A model generated the notes under the pieces. The model ran no database searches. It was not told the DNA's origin and saw nothing but the letters and a program-made list of their open reading frames with translations. From NCBI GenBank assembly GCA_047722305.1, contig JBDNYM010000050.1:1-15811 (forward strand): DNA of 15,811 nt. The letters are read 5' to 3'. The stretch is from JAKVJE01 sp047722305. Lineage in GTDB: Bacteria; Actinomycetota; Actinomycetes; Actinomycetales; Microbacteriaceae. How positions within the stretch are numbered: the first letter of the stretch is position 1; each line of letters opens with the position of its first letter. This document shows, piece by piece, positions 1-6,455 of this stretch. The position numbers and the translations under genes were made by a program.

Positions 1-28
1 TTTGGGAGGAGGGGGCGCGGTGCGCTTC

Positions 29-46
29 CGACGGCTCCCTCCGTCG
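29..46. other. Short perfect inverted repeat near window edge
   Basis: CGACGG and CCGTCG (29-34 and 41-46) form a 6-bp stem with a 6-base loop. No T-run follows on either strand, so a rho-independent terminator for a gene outside the window is possible but not shown. The rest of 1-199 holds no coding sequence that I can support. Confidence 0.3.
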
Positions 47-134
47 CTCTGACGTAGCCAAGACTTTCCCGTGCCTCAGGCCCACCGCAGCACTCTCCAT
101 CCCATGCTCCGCAGTCCCGCTTCACCCCGTTCGC

Positions 135-140
135 TAGACT
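135..140 (+). promoter_or_regulatory. Possible -10 box for the P-type ATPase gene
   Basis: TAGACT fits the TAnnnT -10 pattern common in actinobacteria and lies 59 bases before the ATG at 200. No convincing -35 hexamer sits 16-18 bases upstream, so this is weak. Confidence 0.25.
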
Positions 141-199
141 GATGCCCAGACTGGGCGGCGTCGCGACGGGCCCCTGCCGTCCCCTGCAGAGGGAGCGCT

Positions 200-2935
200 A
201 TGAGCATCGACCAAGCCGAAGCCCCCGTGTTCGCCATTCCGGCCCAGACGGTGGTGGAACGGGTCTCGACGGACCTCGATCGGGGGCTCTCCGGGCAGGA
301 TGCGGCGCAGCGCCATGCCGAGGGCGGCCCGAACCAGCTGCCGGCTCCGAAGCGGCGCCCGGCCGTTCTGCGCTTTCTGGGGCATTTCAACGACATCCTC
401 ATCTACATCCTGCTGGTCTCGGCGGGGCTGAAGGCGGTGTTCGGCGACTGGATCGACTTCACCGTGATCCTGGTGGTGGCGGTCGCCAACGCGGTGATCG
501 GATTCGTGCAGGAGGGCCGTGCGGAGCACGCGCTGGCGGGCATCCGGCAGTTGCTGTCGAGTTCGGCGATCGTGCTGCGCGACGGCGAGTGGGGCACGGT
601 CGACACGGAGCAGCTGGTGGTCGGCGACGTGGTGCGCCTGGCTCCCGGCGACCGGGTGCCGGCCGATCTGCGACTGGTGTCGGCCGACAGTCTGCGCATC
701 GAGGAGTCGGCGCTCACCGGCGAGGCGGTGCCGGCCGAGAAGGATGTGGCCGCGGTCGAGGCGGATGCGGGCGTGGGCGACCGCGAGTGCATGGCGTTCT
801 CGGGCAGCATCGTGTCGGCGGGCCGCGGCGTGGGCGTGGTGACGGGCATCGGGGTCGACACGGAGATCGGCCGCATCCAGCAGCTGGTCGCCGGGGTGGA
901 GGCGGTGCCGACGCCGCTGAGCCGCCAGCTGGCGCGGTTCGGCTCGGTGATCGCCCTGGTGGTCATCCTGGCGGCGGTGGTCATGATGGTCATCGGGCGG
1001 CTGCTGCACGGCGGGGATGTGGCGGAGCTGATCAGCGCGGCCATCGGGTTCGCGGTCGCGGCCGTGCCGGAGGGGCTGCCGGCGGTGGTGACCATCACCC
1101 TGGCGCTGGGCGTGCAGCAGATGGCCCGGCGCCGCGCCATCACCCGGCGGCTGCAGGCGGTGGAGACGCTGGGGTCGGTGTCGGTGATCTGCTCGGACAA
1201 GACGGGCACGCTGACTCGCAACGAGATGACGGTGCGCACGGTCATCACCGGCGGGGCCGAGTACGAGGTGGAGGGCGAGGGCTACGAGCCGGTCGGGACG
1301 ATCGTCGCGCTCGACCCGGCGTCCGCGGAGTCGTCCCGCTCCGACCTCGGTGCCCTGGTCGAGGCCATGGGCGTCTGCAACGACGCCGAGGTGGTGCAGC
1401 GCGACGGCGCCTGGCACCTGGTGGGGGAGCCGACGGAGGGCGCGCTGCGCACGCTGGCCCTCAAGCACGGGCTGGACGCCGATGCGTACGATCGCACGGC
1501 CGAGCTCCCCTTCGACTCGGCCACCAAGTACATGGCGACGCTGGCGGAGACCCCGGACGGGCGCCGCGAGGTCCTGCTGAAGGGCGCCCCCGACCGGGTG
1601 CTGGCGCGTTGCTCCCGTCAGCTGGAGGGCGGGGAGGAGACCCCGTTGGATGCGGAGCGCTGGCAGGCGGCGATCGGCCGCCTGGGCGATCAGGGGCTGC
1701 GCGTCCTGGCCGCGGCCCGCCGTCCGGCCGGTGGCATGGAGACGCTCACCGCCGCCGACCTGGAATCGGGGCTGGTGCTGCTGGGCCTGGTGGGCATCCT
1801 CGACCCGCCGCGCGCCGAGGCCGCCGCCGCCATCGAGACGTGCCATGCGGCCGGCATCCGGGTCAAGATGATCACCGGCGACCACGCCGGGACCGCCACG
1901 GCGATCGCGCGGCGGCTGGGCATCGTCGCGGACCCGGCTGTCGCCGAGGGGGAGGCCGAGGCGCCCGCTCGCGAGGATGCCGCCCCGGTCGCCCTCACCG
2001 GCACCGAGATCGAGGCGATGAGCCAGTCCCACCTGGAGCACCTGGTCGACGACGTCGATGTGTACGCCCGCACCAGCCCGGAGCACAAGATCCGCATCGT
2101 GCGCGCGCTGCAGAGCCGCGGTCGGGTGGTGGCGATGACCGGCGACGGCGTCAACGATGCCCCCGCCCTCACTCGCGCCGACGTCGGGGTGGCCATGGGG
2201 ATCAAGGGCACCGAGGCTACCAAGGAGGCCGCCGATATCGTCCTCGCCGACGACAACTTCGCCACCATCGAGCGCGCGGTCGAGGAGGGGCGGCGCATCT
2301 ACGACAACATCCGCAAGTCGGTGCTGTTCCTGCTGCCCACCAATGGGGCGCAGTCGCTGGTCATCCTGGTGGCGGTGCTGCTCGGGTTCGCGCTGCCGCT
2401 GGCCCCGGTGCAGATTCTCTGGGTGAACCTGGTCACCAGCGTCACGCTCGCCCTCGCCCTCGTCTTCGAGCCGGGGGAGCCGGGGCTCATGCAGCGCCCG
2501 CCGCGCTCGCCGAAGTCGCAGCTGATCGGCTGGCACGACCTGGCTTTGGTCGGGTTCTCGTCGGTGATGGTGGCGGCGGTCACCTTCGCGGTGTTCTCGA
2601 TCGAGCGGTCGCTGGGGCGGAGCCTCGCCGAGTCGCAGACCACCGCGGTGGCGACCCTGGTACTCGGCCAGCTCGCCTACCTGTTCTGCTGCCGCAACCT
2701 GCACGGGTCGGCCTTCACCCGCGGGATGCTCGGCAGCAACCCGATGGTGTGGCGGATGGCGGGGCTGCTGATCGTCTTGCAGCTGCTGTTCACCTACGTG
2801 CCGATCATGGGGGTCTGGTTCCGGGTGGCCCCGATCGGGGCGGCGGCCTGGGGAATGGCGCTGCTGGCCGCCGTCGCCGTCCTGGGAGCGGTCGAACTGT
2901 TCAAGCGCTGGTGGAGGCGCAGCCTGATATCCTGA
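200..2935 (+). CDS. P-type cation-transporting ATPase (Pma1/PacL-like, P2-type)
   Basis: This 911-residue integral membrane pump should couple ATP hydrolysis to cation movement across the cell membrane. All core motifs are visible: an N-terminal cation-ATPase domain, actuator TGE at 173-175, the M4 motif PEGLP near 290-294, the phosphorylation motif DKTGT with the acceptor Asp at 333, KGAPDR in the nucleotide domain, and the hinge motif TGDGVNDAP at 647-655. C-terminal membrane helices follow. The ATG at 200 is supported by AGAGGGAG four bases upstream. Compared with SERCA-type Ca pumps, M4 Glu (291), M5 Asn (715) and M6 Asn/Thr (743/746) are kept. The M5 Glu position is Gln (718) and the M6 Asp position is Ser (747), so Ca2+ should not be assumed. 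Bacterial Pma1-like pumps share this pattern, and the substrate is unknown. The stop codon directly abuts a fluoride riboswitch. Confidence 0.93.
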   Translation: MSIDQAEAPVFAIPAQTVVERVSTDLDRGLSGQDAAQRHAEGGPNQLPAPKRRPAVLRFLGHFNDILIYILLVSAGLKAVFGDWIDFTVILVVAVANAVIGFVQEGRAEHALAGIRQLLSSSAIVLRDGEWGTVDTEQLVVGDVVRLAPGDRVPADLRLVSADSLRIEESALTGEAVPAEKDVAAVEADAGVGDRECMAFSGSIVSAGRGVGVVTGIGVDTEIGRIQQLVAGVEAVPTPLSRQLARFGSVIALVVILAAVVMMVIGRLLHGGDVAELISAAIGFAVAAVPEGLPAVVTITLALGVQQMARRRAITRRLQAVETLGSVSVICSDKTGTLTRNEMTVRTVITGGAEYEVEGEGYEPVGTIVALDPASAESSRSDLGALVEAMGVCNDAEVVQRDGAWHLVGEPTEGALRTLALKHGLDADAYDRTAELPFDSATKYMATLAETPDGRREVLLKGAPDRVLARCSRQLEGGEETPLDAERWQAAIGRLGDQGLRVLAAARRPAGGMETLTAADLESGLVLLGLVGILDPPRAEAAAAIETCHAAGIRVKMITGDHAGTATAIARRLGIVADPAVAEGEAEAPAREDAAPVALTGTEIEAMSQSHLEHLVDDVDVYARTSPEHKIRIVRALQSRGRVVAMTGDGVNDAPALTRADVGVAMGIKGTEATKEAADIVLADDNFATIERAVEEGRRIYDNIRKSVLFLLPTNGAQSLVILVAVLLGFALPLAPVQILWVNLVTSVTLALALVFEPGEPGLMQRPPRSPKSQLIGWHDLALVGFSSVMVAAVTFAVFSIERSLGRSLAESQTTAVATLVLGQLAYLFCCRNLHGSAFTRGMLGSNPMVWRMAGLLIVLQLLFTYVPIMGVWFRVAPIGAAAWGMALLAAVAVLGAVELFKRWWRRSLIS

Positions 2936-3000
2936 TCTCGGTGATGGGACCCGCCTGGAGCCTTGACTCCGAACCGCTGCTCGGCTGATGGTTCCTGCCT
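2936..3000 (+). ncRNA. Fluoride riboswitch (crcB RNA motif)
   Basis: This aptamer senses fluoride and controls the downstream fluoride-resistance genes. The family hallmarks are present in order: GGTGATGGGACCCGCC (2940-2955), a variable hairpin (GGAG 2957-2960 with CTCC 2967-2970), GAACCG (2971-2976), and GGCTGATGG (2983-2991). P1 forms from GGGACC (2946-2951) and GGUUCC (2990-2995). The pseudoknot can form from GGUG (2940-2943) and CGCC (2952-2955). A small stem CCG/CGG closes at 2974-2976/2982-2984. It starts right after the ATPase stop and ends about 57 bases before the first operon gene, with two FluC genes downstream, which fits its known role. It could be transcribed by readthrough or from a promoter inside the ATPase 3' end. 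I see no strong promoter there. Confidence 0.9.
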
Positions 3001-3059
3001 CGTGCTGGATCGATCCACGCGGGCAGGAGCGTGTCGCCTGCGGGAAGGGATGTCCTGTG
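3001..3059 (+). promoter_or_regulatory. Candidate riboswitch expression platform and RBS
   Basis: The stretch between aptamer and start codon contains mutually exclusive pairings. GGCAGG (3022-3027) can pair with the aptamer-proximal CCTGCC (2994-2999). GCAGG (3023-3027) can pair with CCTGC (3037-3041). CAGGA (3024-3028) can pair with TCCTG (3053-3057), which would enclose the Shine-Dalgarno AAGGGA (3045-3050) and the first base of the GTG start. There is no T-run, so translational control is more likely than termination. The pairings are seen in the sequence; the switching mechanism is inferred. Confidence 0.45.
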
Positions 3060-3593
3060 GTTGCAGCAGATCATAATCCGCCCGATTTCACCGGTGGGAC
3101 GGCTGTCGTGGCGATCATGCCCGATCAGCCGGCGCTCGTCATCCGCACTGCGCTCGCCTGGGCCCGTGCGGCTGGTTTGCCCACCGTCCACTTCGCTTAC
3201 GTCGATCCCGGACGATATGTGGTCGCAGAACTCCCTGGAGGTCAGGTTCGCCATGCACCGTTGGACCCGGACAACCTGGGGGAGTCGTGGGAGCAACGTC
3301 GTGACCTGCTGGTCACCCGGGTGCAGGCGATGGGAGCGGACGTGGACATCGTTTTCCATTACCTGGCGGGGGACCCGGCTGGGGCTCTCGGGTGGCTGGC
3401 GGCGAAGGTGCGGGCCTCTGTGATCGTCACCGGTACCAGAGAGCACGGTGTCGCGGCCGCACTAGATGAATTGGTGCACGGTTCGGTGGCGGTTGAGCTG
3501 TCCCATAGGCAGTCCGTCCCTGTGCTCATGGTGCCGTTGGCGGGCGAGCGCCGCATGGATGTGCACAAGCCAGAAGGAAGGCAGCATGCGTGA
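3057..3593 (+). CDS. Universal stress protein (UspA-like), first gene of the fluoride operon
   Basis: The GTG at 3057 gives a 178-residue cytoplasmic protein and is chosen because AAGGGA lies six bases upstream. The longer in-frame ATG at 2988 is the UGAUGG of the riboswitch and should not be used. The fold is indicated by an N-terminal strand with a run ending in LAWARAAGLPTVHFAYVDP, a GDPAGALGWLA segment, then SVIVTGTREHG and a C-terminal HGSVAVELSHRQSVPVLMVP. The final strand and the GS are typical of Usp domains. The usual ATP-binding G-2x-G-9x-G(S/T) signature is only partly kept, so ATP binding is uncertain. The last 8 bases overlap the first crcB gene, indicating translational coupling. 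Usp genes are found in some fluoride-riboswitch operons. The role here is inferred from context. Confidence 0.82.
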   Translation: MVAADHNPPDFTGGTAVVAIMPDQPALVIRTALAWARAAGLPTVHFAYVDPGRYVVAELPGGQVRHAPLDPDNLGESWEQRRDLLVTRVQAMGADVDIVFHYLAGDPAGALGWLAAKVRASVIVTGTREHGVAAALDELVHGSVAVELSHRQSVPVLMVPLAGERRMDVHKPEGRQHA

Positions 3594-4026
3594 TGCGCGG
3601 AGAATGACGCTACTCGGTTCTGCGGCGGTGATCGCCGTTGGCGGTACGGTCGGCACGATGGCTCGGATCGGGATGGAGCAGGCGTTCCCCAAATCGACGG
3701 GGTGGCCAGTCACGACGCTGAGCATCAACCTTGCCGGAGCGTTCCTGCTTGGCCTGCTGACGGAGGGACTGGCGAGGTCTGGCGCCGACCTCGGGTGGCG
3801 GAAGGTACTCCGCCTCGGCCTCGGCACCGGGGTGATGGGCGGATTCACCACGTACGGCACGTTTATTCTTGAGGCGGACTCATATCTGCGTTCGGGGCTG
3901 GATCTGCAGGGGGTCTCGTATCTATTGGTCAGCGTTGTCCTGGGACTGGTGGCCGCCGGCCTCGGAACGCTGGTCGCCCATGTGGTTCCGCTCGCGTCGG
4001 CCGACGCCGGGGAGCCGATGTCATGA
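3586..4026 (+). CDS. crcB: CrcB/FluC fluoride channel subunit 1
   Basis: FluC proteins are small four-helix membrane channels that work as antiparallel dimers and let fluoride leave the cell. The ATG at 3586 (146 residues) has AAGGAAGG five bases before it and overlaps the usp stop. Family marks are GGTVGTMAR (conserved Arg27), SINLAGAFLLG (pore Asn48), and GGFTTYGTF (85-93) on the TM3 break. In the Phe-box pair the first position is Tyr90 and the second is Phe93, with Gly91 where Ser is usual. The C-terminus is longer than in subunit 2. The overlap with the next gene (ATGA at 4023-4026) implies coupled, probably stoichiometric synthesis. See the finding on the complementary Phe box. Confidence 0.93.
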   Translation: MRDARRMTLLGSAAVIAVGGTVGTMARIGMEQAFPKSTGWPVTTLSINLAGAFLLGLLTEGLARSGADLGWRKVLRLGLGTGVMGGFTTYGTFILEADSYLRSGLDLQGVSYLLVSVVLGLVAAGLGTLVAHVVPLASADAGEPMS

Positions 4027-4385
4027 TGGTCTTCATTCTCGCTTGTCTGGCCGGAGGAGCGGGATCTGTCGCCCGTTTTTTCGTCGATGCAGCGATCTCC
4101 CGGCGCAGTCGCCTCCCCTTCCCCGTCGGCACCATCGTGGTGAACGTTACTGCCTGTCTGTTCCTGGGCGTCTTCACCGGGTGGGCGGCGCGTACCGGGT
4201 CCGCGACCAGCCTGCAGACGGTGCTGGGCACGGGGTTGCTCGGCGGTTATTCGACCTTCAGCACCGCCAGTCTGGAGGGGTATCGGCTGCTGCGGTCCGG
4301 GCGGTCCTGGACGGCGCTGACGCATGCCGGTGGAATGCTCATACTCGCGGTGGGAGCTGGGCTGCTCGGTCTTTCCCTCGGATGA
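4023..4385 (+). CDS. crcB: CrcB/FluC fluoride channel subunit 2
   Basis: This second FluC subunit has 120 residues and four predicted membrane helices. It starts at an ATG overlapping the stop of subunit 1 by four bases. It keeps the GGAGSVAR motif (Arg18) and the pore Asn41 in VVNVTACLFLG, although the residues after Asn (VTA) differ from the usual small Gly-containing run. The TM3 break reads GGYSTFSTAS (74-83): the first Phe-box residue is present (Phe79) while the second is Ala82. Paired fluC genes in Gram-positive bacteria usually encode heterodimers, and the swapped losses between subunits 1 and 2 agree with that. The gene ends 19 bases before the convergent CLC gene, and no clear terminator lies between them. 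Confidence 0.92.
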   Translation: MMVFILACLAGGAGSVARFFVDAAISRRSRLPFPVGTIVVNVTACLFLGVFTGWAARTGSATSLQTVLGTGLLGGYSTFSTASLEGYRLLRSGRSWTALTHAGGMLILAVGAGLLGLSLG

Positions 4386-4404
4386 ATCCGCTGCTGAGCC
4401 GTGA

Positions 4405-6315
4405 TCAGGGTACGACGATTGCCGTCACCCGATCTCCGGAACGGAAAGTACGGTTACCGCGCGTGGTCTGCATCCGCCCGTGGCGGGTCACCATCACTGG
4501 AACGGCCTGCTCCGACCATCCCGTTGTCGGGCTCGTCGCTCCGGCCGGGATCTCCACCAGCAGGATCCGGAGGCCGGGGAACGGGGCTGGGGCTGGCGGC
4601 ACCGGTTCCTGGGCCTGAGCCGGTGCCATGCTCCTCCCGCTGAGTTCGAGCTGCACCTGCCGGGCGATGCTATCGCGGGAGATCCAGCCCACCACGCGCG
4701 TCCCGTCCTCGGCGACCACCGGCAGCCCGGCCGCGGCGGAGGACTCCAGGTCGCGAAGGACGTCGGCGACCGGTTCCGTCTCGAAAACGGCCGGGGATGA
4801 GTCGTTCATCAGCACACGCCCAGGAACACCGGGATCTCGGGGGACGGCAGCCGCGGCGTCGGTACGGGGGAGCGGCAGCGGTTCCGGCAGGGGGTCCATT
4901 GCTGCGGCGGCGATGGTCTCGGAGAACGCGTGCCAGCGGTTCGACAGCTCGATGTCGACGCCGCGGCGGAGCAGTTTCGTCGTGTAGATGGTGCCGTAGC
5001 TCAGACGGCGGGCGATGACCACGGCGATGCTCACGGTAAGCATCACTGGCAGGGTCAGGGTGTAGTCGCCGGTCATCTCGACGATGCTGGCCAGAGCGGT
5101 CAGCGGAGAGCCGGTCGCTGCCCCGAACACACCGGCCATGCCGATCGCGGCATACAGGGCGGGGGACCCCGCCTCCGGTCCGAACACGTGCCCAGCGGCC
5201 GCGCCGAAGGTGTACCCGCACATCAACCCGATGAACAGGGCGGGGGCGTAGACCCCGCCTGAACCGCCCATCCCCAGGGTGAGGCTCGTGGCCACGATCT
5301 TGCCGGCCGCCAGCACCAGGAGGAACCAGAGCGCGTATCGGCCGTCGAGGGCCTGGTACATCACTGGATAGCCGACGCCGTACAGCTGGGGCAGCGCGAG
5401 CAGGAGCAGGCCCACGATGAGACCGCCGACCACCGGGCGCAACCATTCCGGGCGCTTCCGCCAGAGCCGGTTGCATAGGTCCTCGGTGAAATAGAGCGTC
5501 TTGGAGAACAGGAGCCCGACCAGCGCCGCCAGTACGGCGAGGATGGCGATCAGGGCGTAATCGAGCGGCTGGGCGATGCCGACGCCGTGGGGGAAGCCGG
5601 CCAGGAACACCTGGTCCCCGAAGAAGGCGATGGTGAGCGAGTCCGCTACCATGCTCGCCAGCATCACGGCGAACAGAGACTCGACGGAGAGCGTGCGGAG
5701 GATGATCTCGACACCGAAGAAGAGCCCCGCCAGGGGGGTGTTGAACGTCGCGGCGATCGCTCCGCCCGCGCCGCAGGCGACCAGGATCCGCAGCCGGTTC
5801 TCCGGCACCCGTATGCGCTGTCCGAGCGTGGAGGCCAGGGCGGCGCCGATCTGTGCGATGGGGCCCTCCCGTCCGACCGATCCTCCGGTCCCGATGGTGA
5901 GCGCGGAGGCCAGGGCCTTGACGATGGGGACCTGGGGGCGGATCCGTCCTTCGTTCTCCGCCACGGCGACCATGACCTCGGGTACGCCGTGCCCGCGGGC
6001 CTCCGGGGCGAAGCGCTGCACCAGTGGGCCGTACAGCAGTCCGCCGACGGCAGGAACGAGCACGAAGAAGGCGAGTCCCAGCCACGGGAGGTGAGAACTC
6101 GGTACCCATCCCTGCTGGCCGAACTCGATGTGCCCGGTGAACAGCCAGGTGATGCCGAAGACGAGGAAGCGGAAAGCGATGGCCCCGAGCCCTGATCCGA
6201 CGCCCACCAGAGCGGCCAGGAAGAACAGCCCGAGCCTGCTGCCCCGCAGCCAGGCCTCGATCTGCCGTCGGCGGGGGATGATGGTGGTGGACAGTAGACG
6301 TTTCAACATGGGCAT
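4405..6315 (-). CDS. CLC-family anion channel/transporter with CBS-like and RCK_C-like tail
   Basis: The 636-residue protein has a full CLC membrane domain (about 25-455). It shows GHGVPE at 108-113 (family GSGIP position, with His for the selectivity Ser), GREGP at 148-152 with the external gating Glu150, GGSGGVYAP at 350-358, and a Tyr at 444 matching the inner-gate Tyr. In PLAGLFFGVEIIL the residue matching the internal proton Glu of E. coli ClC (Glu203) is Ile204, as expected for a channel or atypical exchanger. Residues about 497-553 look like one CBS motif, and 582-636 look like a TrkA-C/RCK_C domain (ILLVEIPAGA, then GDRVTAIV). It lacks the variant filter of fluoride-specific CLC-F proteins as far as I can judge, so chloride is the default substrate. 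The ATG at 6315 follows GGGA by seven bases. An upstream in-frame GTG at 6381 has no RBS. Confidence 0.9.
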   Translation of the reverse strand: MPMLKRLLSTTIIPRRRQIEAWLRGSRLGLFFLAALVGVGSGLGAIAFRFLVFGITWLFTGHIEFGQQGWVPSSHLPWLGLAFFVLVPAVGGLLYGPLVQRFAPEARGHGVPEVMVAVAENEGRIRPQVPIVKALASALTIGTGGSVGREGPIAQIGAALASTLGQRIRVPENRLRILVACGAGGAIAATFNTPLAGLFFGVEIILRTLSVESLFAVMLASMVADSLTIAFFGDQVFLAGFPHGVGIAQPLDYALIAILAVLAALVGLLFSKTLYFTEDLCNRLWRKRPEWLRPVVGGLIVGLLLLALPQLYGVGYPVMYQALDGRYALWFLLVLAAGKIVATSLTLGMGGSGGVYAPALFIGLMCGYTFGAAAGHVFGPEAGSPALYAAIGMAGVFGAATGSPLTALASIVEMTGDYTLTLPVMLTVSIAVVIARRLSYGTIYTTKLLRRGVDIELSNRWHAFSETIAAAAMDPLPEPLPLPRTDAAAAVPRDPGVPGRVLMNDSSPAVFETEPVADVLRDLESSAAAGLPVVAEDGTRVVGWISRDSIARQVQLELSGRSMAPAQAQEPVPPAPAPFPGLRILLVEIPAGATSPTTGWSEQAVPVMVTRHGRMQTTRGNRTFRSGDRVTAIVVP

Positions 6316-6402
6316 CGCATCATCCCGATTCGTCGCGGAGAGGCAGGGGGGCGCCGCCACGGAAATCGAGGGAGTCCTCACCCGGTGCCGCGCCGAGGCT
6401 GG

Positions 6403-6408
6403 ATTCTA
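6403..6408 (-). promoter_or_regulatory. Possible -10 box for the CLC gene
   Basis: On the minus strand this reads TAGAAT, a good TAnnnT box, giving a start near 6396 and a leader of about 80 bases. The -35 position reads CCGGAA and overlaps the hairpin at 6419-6432, so a -35 contact is not supported. Confidence 0.35.
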
Positions 6409-6418
6409 CTCTTCATAC

Positions 6419-6432
6419 GCCGGGGTTCCGGC
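6419..6432 (-). terminator. Hairpin downstream of the lactate permease gene
   Basis: GCCGG and CCGGC form a 5-bp stem with a 4-base loop, 24 bases past the permease stop on the minus strand. No T-run follows, so termination is only plausible. Confidence 0.3.
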
Positions 6433-6455
6433 TGGCGTCGCCCCGCCGACGGCGC

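Noticed and set aside
134..2704. Very long minus-strand open frame (856 codons), plus a 948-codon plus-strand frame at 142-2988, opposite or overlapping the ATPase
   Set aside because: Low-complexity Arg/His/Gln/Gly-rich translations typical of shadow frames in GC-rich DNA. The ATPase frame contains every expected P-type motif.
2988..3056. ATG at 2988 as the start of the Usp gene
   Set aside because: It is the UGAUGG of the fluoride aptamer and has no Shine-Dalgarno. The GTG at 3057 has a good one and starts near the conserved fold.
4379..4390. CGGAT/ATCCG inverted repeat between fluC2 and CLC as a terminator
   Set aside because: The loop would be two bases, too short, and there is no T-run.
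6316..6381. Upstream GTG at 6381 as the start of the CLC gene
   Set aside because: No ribosome binding site, and the extra 22 residues do not resemble the family. The ATG at 6315 has GGGA at proper spacing.
6316..6455. Second fluoride riboswitch upstream of the CLC gene
   Set aside because: A GGTGAGG-like stretch is present, but the required GATGG block, AACCG and CTGATGG segments are missing.
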